A stretch of DNA of 64,000 nt from the NCBI RefSeq assembly GCF_021044425.1, contig NZ_JAJNEC010000003.1:124001-188000 (forward strand), given 5' to 3'. The notes under the pieces were generated by a model. It was not told where the DNA came from and made no database searches. It was given only the letters and a program-made list of their open reading frames with translations. The stretch comes from Niabella pedocola. Lineage in GTDB: Bacteria > Bacteroidota > Bacteroidia > Chitinophagales > Chitinophagaceae. The position numbers and the translations under genes are program-made. The number at the start of each line of letters is the position of its first letter. The stretch's first letter is position 1. Below are positions 60,189-64,000 of this stretch, piece by piece.

Positions 60189-60650
60189 TTATGCAAACTG
60201 ACCCACTTTGTATGTACCTACCGGTGCACCAAATGCAATGTTGAAGCGGTTGTAGGTATTGATGGTAGTTACGGCCAGGGTAAGGTCAACCAGCTCTTTT
60301 TCGCTAAAATGTTCTGTAGCTTTTTTGTATACCTCATCTGGTACCAGGGTACTGTCCAATTTGGTTAATGCCTCTGCCCATGCCAGTGCCGCCCGTTCTT
60401 TATCGCTGTAAAAAGGAGCTTCTTCCCAGGCATCCAGTACATACAGGCGCTGCTCGGTTTCTCCACCGGCTCTCAGGTCTTTTGCGTGCATATCCAGGCA
60501 AAAGGCACAGCCATTGATCTGAGATACCCGGAAATAGATCAGGTGTAACAGTTGCTGATCGAGCGTTGTTTGCTTCAAGTACCTTCCGACAGGGTATAAG
60601 GCGGCTAATGCATCTTTTCCGATTTCTGTGAATTTGATTCTTTGTTCCAT
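60189..60650 (-). CDS. Carboxymuconolactone decarboxylase/AhpD-like protein
   Basis: This 153-residue helical protein belongs to the AhpD-like/carboxymuconolactone decarboxylase family. The redox motif Cys-x-x-Cys with following His is visible in INGCAFCLDMHAKDL, the E-x7-C-x-x-C-x3-H type pattern of alkylhydroperoxidase D relatives. The C-terminal half (LVDLTLAVTTINTYNRFNIAF) is also typical. It probably helps peroxide or thiol redox homeostasis. It is the first gene of the cluster with the YCII protein and ECF42-type sigma factor, 29 bases upstream of the former. A small hairpin lies in its leader. Confidence 0.9.
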   Translation of the reverse strand: MEQRIKFTEIGKDALAALYPVGRYLKQTTLDQQLLHLIYFRVSQINGCAFCLDMHAKDLRAGGETEQRLYVLDAWEEAPFYSDKERAALAWAEALTKLDSTLVPDEVYKKATEHFSEKELVDLTLAVTTINTYNRFNIAFGAPVGTYKVGQFA

Positions 60651-60665
60651 AGTTTCAATTTTTTT

Positions 60666-60678
60666 CCCGCTATGCGGG
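60666..60678 (-). promoter_or_regulatory. Small hairpin in the leader of the AhpD-like gene
   Basis: CCCGC ATA GCGGG on the minus strand forms a 5-bp GC stem with a 3-base loop, followed by an A-rich stretch and the ATG 15 bases later. It could influence translation of the ECF42 cluster; this is a weak inference. Confidence 0.3.
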
Positions 60679-60742
60679 ACGGTTATTAAATGTTTATACC
60701 CTATAACAACCAGCTGTTATGAAATTGGACAAATGCCGAAAA

Positions 60743-61660
60743 TTATTTTTTAAAAATAGTATAAGGCCACCGGAGATGGTTCCATTTTACCGCGTAATAT
60801 GGTTCAGGAACCGCGCCGAATTTCCTGTAAAAAGCCGCAATGCCCGGAATGCTGCTGCCTTCAAAGTCGAGGATCAATCCCGATCCGGAAAACTCCCGGA
60901 TCAGCTGATCATATAAAAAATAGTTGGCATTCCGTTTCCGGCCGCTGAGTGTGGTGGCGGAACAGAGATTATAGATCCGCTGATCATCACAAAAAAAAAG
61001 GCTGATGGCAAGAAGCCCGCCGTTTTCATCTTTTACTGTCCGGGTGAAGCAATTTCCCGGGGCACTCAATGCAACAGCCAGTTTCTTTAACTGTGCATAG
61101 TCGCCGTTGGCCAACTGCATGCGGCGCTGGTAGCCTTGCTGATAGGCAGTAATCGCATTGTCGATATCCTGCTGAACGTCATATATTAACTGCTGTTTTA
61201 ACGCGGGTTTCAGGCTATTGTGCACCAGGCTTTTGGAATACTGCTGATAGATTTCAGTATAGGAAGGCTTTAATGACAACACATAATTCCTCCGCTCAAA
61301 ACTGGGCACGTTTTCAACCGGGGTATTCAGCCAAACGTCACCAAACGGAAACAGGCGCATGGCCTGCTGAAGAAATGCATCCTTTGTTTTCATCGCCTCC
61401 GGGTGCTGTGTATAAAACCCCAGCTGCTGGGTGAACCGCGGTTGTGCCAGGTACCGGATCCCGTATTTCCGTTTGCAGGGCAGGGGCATTACCATCGAAT
61501 ACCCGTCATCGATCAATGCGCCCCAGCGGGGTGTAAAATGATCCAGCCAGGTGCTGAGGGCATAGATCCGGAACTGACTGCTTTTTTTTACAAAAGCATC
61601 CCAGCGGTCCGTGTCGATCGCTTCCCTGTTATAAAACCGGATCGGATGGTTGGGCTCCAT
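60743..61660 (-). CDS. FemAB-like GNAT-fold acyltransferase in an exopolysaccharide operon
   Basis: This 305-residue protein resembles FemAB-type GNAT proteins: an N-terminal ligand region (RWDAFVKKSSQFRIYALSTW) and a C-terminal acyltransferase fold (GGLLAISLFFCDDQRIYNLCSA, and NANYFLYDQLIREFSGSGLILDFEG followed by FYRKFGA, given here as separate motifs NANYFLYDQLIREF and LILDFEGS). Relatives add amino acids or acyl groups to peptidoglycan or polysaccharide. The ATG overlaps the stop of the sugar-phosphate transferase gene by one base (TAATG), which implies coupled translation and a role in decorating the polysaccharide made by that operon. The acceptor and donor are unknown. Confidence 0.75.
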   Translation of the reverse strand: MEPNHPIRFYNREAIDTDRWDAFVKKSSQFRIYALSTWLDHFTPRWGALIDDGYSMVMPLPCKRKYGIRYLAQPRFTQQLGFYTQHPEAMKTKDAFLQQAMRLFPFGDVWLNTPVENVPSFERRNYVLSLKPSYTEIYQQYSKSLVHNSLKPALKQQLIYDVQQDIDNAITAYQQGYQRRMQLANGDYAQLKKLAVALSAPGNCFTRTVKDENGGLLAISLFFCDDQRIYNLCSATTLSGRKRNANYFLYDQLIREFSGSGLILDFEGSSIPGIAAFYRKFGAVPEPYYAVKWNHLRWPYTIFKK

Positions 61661-63051
61661 TATTTTCCTTTTCCCTGTAAAAGAATCCGAAAAGTATGCA
61701 ATAAAATTTTAAGGTCCAAGAGGAGGGAGATGTTTTCAATATACATCAGGTCATAGCGGTTGCGTTCGATCATCTCTTCCAGGTTTTCGGCGTAGCCAAA
61801 TTGCACCATTCCCCAGCTGGTAAGTCCGGGCCGGGCCTTGAGCACATATTTGTAAGATGGGAACTGTTTTACGATCTGATCGATAAAGTAAGCCCGTTCC
61901 GGCCGGGGCCCCACCAGGCTCATATCACCCTTTAAAATATTCCAGAGTTGGGGAAGCTCATCCAGCCGCCATTTGCGCATGATCCTGCCCCAGCGGGTAA
62001 TACGCGGATCTTCTTTGGAGGAGAGCAGGGGCGTGCCGGTTTCCGCGTGGATATACATGGACCGGAATTTATATAATATGAAGGGCTTTCCTTTATATCC
62101 GATCCGCTCCTGCTTAAAGATGATGGGGCCGGGGCTGCTGAATTTTACGCGCAGCGCCACAAAAAGATAGAGCGGCGCTAAAAAAATCAATCCCCAAAAA
62201 GCGCAGGCCACATCCAGTACACGTTTCACATTCGACTGCCAGTTGCTGAGCAGGGTATTGGGTATATTTACAAGACCACCGCCCAGTAAACTGCCGATTT
62301 TTACAGAACCGGAAAGAATATCGATTGTTTTAGGCACCAGGTTAATTTCCACGTCCTTTTCGCTTAACCGGGTCACAAGGTCTTCAACCGGCAACGCTGC
62401 GGAGGAGCCGTTGCTGTTAATGATCACCATTTTTACGTTATGCTGGGCAATAACGTTTTCCAGCTCCGGTAATGCACCCAGCCGCGGAATGAAAGCAGCG
62501 GCCGCCTGCGAAGCCGGAACCGGCTCTACATAACCCACATAATGAAAGGCGGCCTCCGACAACCCTTTTCCGGTATTTGTTACAATCGTGTTCACCGAAG
62601 GAGCGTCGCTGAGCAGCAGGGTATTAAAAACAACAGATCTGTTTTTGATCTGCCGCTTTACCACTGCCAGGATTATGCCCCGGAAAACACAGGTAATGAT
62701 GCAGTGTAAAAAGATCAACCGGAACAGCAGGTGCAGGATACCAATGTACAAATGGTATTTTAATTCCGGGAAAATAAAAATCAGGAAGGTGCTCCCGATA
62801 ATGGAGCAAACCAGCGTAACCAGGAATTCTTCCGCCCTTGATTTTTTATACAGGTTGCCGTAACTGCCTGCCAGTGTAAATAATAACAGCCACAATACGG
62901 GAACAATAAAAAGCGTCACCAGCCAGTCGGCTGGCTCCAGGTTCCCGATACCTCTGCGCAACAGGCTGATGAAGATCAGCCAGGATAACGCAGCCCCCAG
63001 GTAGTCGGCTACCAGGTACCAGGAAGCGGAAATGCTTTTAGGATTTTCCAC
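61660..63051 (-). CDS. Undecaprenyl-phosphate sugar phosphotransferase (exopolysaccharide initiating enzyme)
   Basis: This 463-residue membrane protein starts the lipid-linked synthesis of an exopolysaccharide or O-antigen by moving a sugar phosphate onto undecaprenyl phosphate. The N-terminal part has four to five membrane helices (about 10-130), then a CoA-binding-like cytosolic region (about 140-260), a further helix (RVLDVACAFWGLIFLAPLYL) and the bacterial sugar transferase domain with KFRSMY, RKWRLDELPQLWNIL and MSLVGPRPE. Start is GTG at 63051, overlapping the stop of the upstream oxidoreductase gene by one base (TAGTG). The sugar is often glucose, galactose or an amino sugar; not decidable here. 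Confidence 0.92.
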   Translation of the reverse strand: MENPKSISASWYLVADYLGAALSWLIFISLLRRGIGNLEPADWLVTLFIVPVLWLLLFTLAGSYGNLYKKSRAEEFLVTLVCSIIGSTFLIFIFPELKYHLYIGILHLLFRLIFLHCIITCVFRGIILAVVKRQIKNRSVVFNTLLLSDAPSVNTIVTNTGKGLSEAAFHYVGYVEPVPASQAAAAFIPRLGALPELENVIAQHNVKMVIINSNGSSAALPVEDLVTRLSEKDVEINLVPKTIDILSGSVKIGSLLGGGLVNIPNTLLSNWQSNVKRVLDVACAFWGLIFLAPLYLFVALRVKFSSPGPIIFKQERIGYKGKPFILYKFRSMYIHAETGTPLLSSKEDPRITRWGRIMRKWRLDELPQLWNILKGDMSLVGPRPERAYFIDQIVKQFPSYKYVLKARPGLTSWGMVQFGYAENLEEMIERNRYDLMYIENISLLLDLKILLHTFRILLQGKGK

Positions 63052-64000
63052 TAATGTTTAATTGTGTTGTTGCCTATTTTCTCCAGGATCTGGTGTGCCA
63101 CATCCATCGCTTTTAAACCATCGATCTCCGAAACAACGGTTTGGGTATTGTTTAAAATGGCATCCCGGAATTCTTCCAGTTCTTTTTTTATCGCGTTTAC
63201 TTCGGGCACTGCGGGGTTGGCCATCGCAATGGTTTTTTTACCGCCGGGTGTATCGATGTCAAATGCAAATACATTGGCGTCCGAAGCTTCCTTCAGTTTG
63301 ATGATCTCCGTTTTCTTATTGAGAAAGTCGATGCCGATATAGGCATCTTTCTGAAACAGGCGCATCTTCCGCATTTTCTTCATGGAGATGCGGCTGGAGG
63401 TAAGGTTGGCCACGCAACCATTATCGAATTCGATCCGTACATTGGCAATATCCGGCGTTTCTGTAAGTACGGCCACACCACTGGCGGAGATCCGTTTTAC
63501 ATCGCTTTTGACAATGCTCAGGATAATGTCAATATCATGGATCATCAGGTCGAGGATCACGCTTACCTCTGTTCCCCTGGGGTTGAACTGGGCCAGCCGG
63601 TGCACTTCGATGAACATAGGTTTCAACGGTACATGCTTCAACGCCAGGAAGGCGGGGTTAAAACGTTCCACATGTCCTACCTGCAGCTTTATATTGGATT
63701 CTTTCGCCAGTTTTACCAGTTCGCGCGCTTCATCCATGGTATCGGCAAACGGCTTTTCCACAAATACATGACGCCCCAGCTTAATGGCTTTTTCGCACCA
63801 CTGGTAATGAAAAGTGGTAGGCGTTACAATATCGATCGCATCGCAAATCTCTAAAAAAGCATCCACATCAAAAAAACGTTTGATGTGATATTTTTCAATT
63901 ACCTCCCTGGCGGTGTCTTCGTTCGGATCGTAGAAACCGATTACTTCCACGCCTTCAATTTCCAGCCAGTTGTTCAGATGAAATTTTCCCAGATGGCCTA
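63051..64000 (-). CDS. Gfo/Idh/MocA oxidoreductase, N-terminus outside window
   Basis: The frame continues to the window edge with GHLGKFHLNNW, the end of a Rossmann nucleotide-binding loop, so the start codon is a little beyond base 64000. The visible part shows EVIGFYDPNEDTARE, the catalytic-Lys motif VEKPFADTMDEAREL, LQVGHVERFNPAF and ILDLMIHDIDIILSIV with the conserved His. Operon context with a sugar-phosphate transferase suggests a nucleotide-sugar dehydrogenase of the WlbA/WbpB kind (UDP-GlcNAcA 3-dehydrogenase), but the sequence alone only supports the family. It is translationally coupled to the next gene (TAGTG). Confidence 0.85.
   Translation of the reverse strand, partial: GHLGKFHLNNWLEIEGVEVIGFYDPNEDTAREVIEKYHIKRFFDVDAFLEICDAIDIVTPTTFHYQWCEKAIKLGRHVFVEKPFADTMDEARELVKLAKESNIKLQVGHVERFNPAFLALKHVPLKPMFIEVHRLAQFNPRGTEVSVILDLMIHDIDIILSIVKSDVKRISASGVAVLTETPDIANVRIEFDNGCVANLTSSRISMKKMRKMRLFQKDAYIGIDFLNKKTEIIKLKEASDANVFAFDIDTPGGKKTIAMANPAVPEVNAIKKELEEFRDAILNNTQTVVSEIDGLKAMDVAHQILEKIGNNTIKH

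Noticed and set aside
1..64000. tRNA, rRNA or CRISPR arrays
   Set aside because: No cloverleaf-like sequence, rRNA segment or regularly spaced repeat was noticed in the intergenic regions; a covariance search would be more sensitive.

Overview
The window looks like a chromosomal segment of a Bacteroidota bacterium, most likely in the Chitinophagaceae (Niabella/Niastella/Chitinophaga-like; the family placement is inference). The evidence is a SusC/SusD operon, a propeller-type hybrid sensor, IPT/NHL and DUF1735/DUF4973 lipoproteins, ECF sigma factors next to membrane anti-sigma/outer-membrane proteins, and repeated TAnnTTTG -7 promoter elements. Coding density is high, and no rRNA, tRNA, CRISPR array, intact insertion sequence or prophage was seen.

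Region 1 (1-20.4 kb) is a polysaccharide or glycan utilisation locus. It holds a 5'-truncated GH127 beta-L-arabinofuranosidase, a GH92 alpha-mannosidase, a REC-AraC regulator and a propeller sensor kinase arranged tail to tail (together they look like one hybrid two-component system split in two), then an IPT/NHL lipoprotein, SusC, SusD, a SusE-like lipoprotein, a DUF4488 protein, an exported sulfatase and a GH123/DUF4091 hydrolase. Exported enzymes trim the glycan, SusCD imports it, and the split sensor-regulator probably controls expression.

Region 2 (20.4-32.7 kb) carries a GNAT acetyltransferase, signal peptidase I, a subtilisin-like protease with a large insert, an ALDH7-type dehydrogenase, a cytosolic Gfo/Idh/MocA oxidoreductase, and a two-gene operon of a Tat-exported Gfo/Idh/MocA oxidoreductase with a HEAT-repeat protein ending in two DUF1080 (3-keto-disaccharide hydrolase) domains.

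Region 3 (33-42.8 kb) starts with an ECF sigma, anti-sigma-like and barrel-like operon. A GlcNAc/N-glycan salvage cluster follows: a GH20 hexosaminidase and a NagB-PIG-L fusion on the minus strand, and a glycosylasparaginase, CutC and a DUF486 protein on the plus strand.

Region 4 (43-53 kb) has a membrane pyrophosphatase, the Nnr NAD(P)HX repair enzyme, a second ECF sigma module in which the anti-sigma-like and barrel-like parts are one polypeptide, a DUF4397 lipoprotein, an SSS symporter next to a complete myo-inositol oxygenase, and a decayed Rpn/PDDEXK nuclease fragment.

Region 5 (53.2-64 kb) contains lepA, ispD, a small membrane protein, a predicted Zn protease, an ECF42-type sigma cluster (AhpD-like, YCII/DGPF, sigma, quinone oxidoreductase), and the end of an exopolysaccharide/O-antigen operon (oxidoreductase, sugar-phosphate transferase, FemAB-like) whose stop and start codons overlap.
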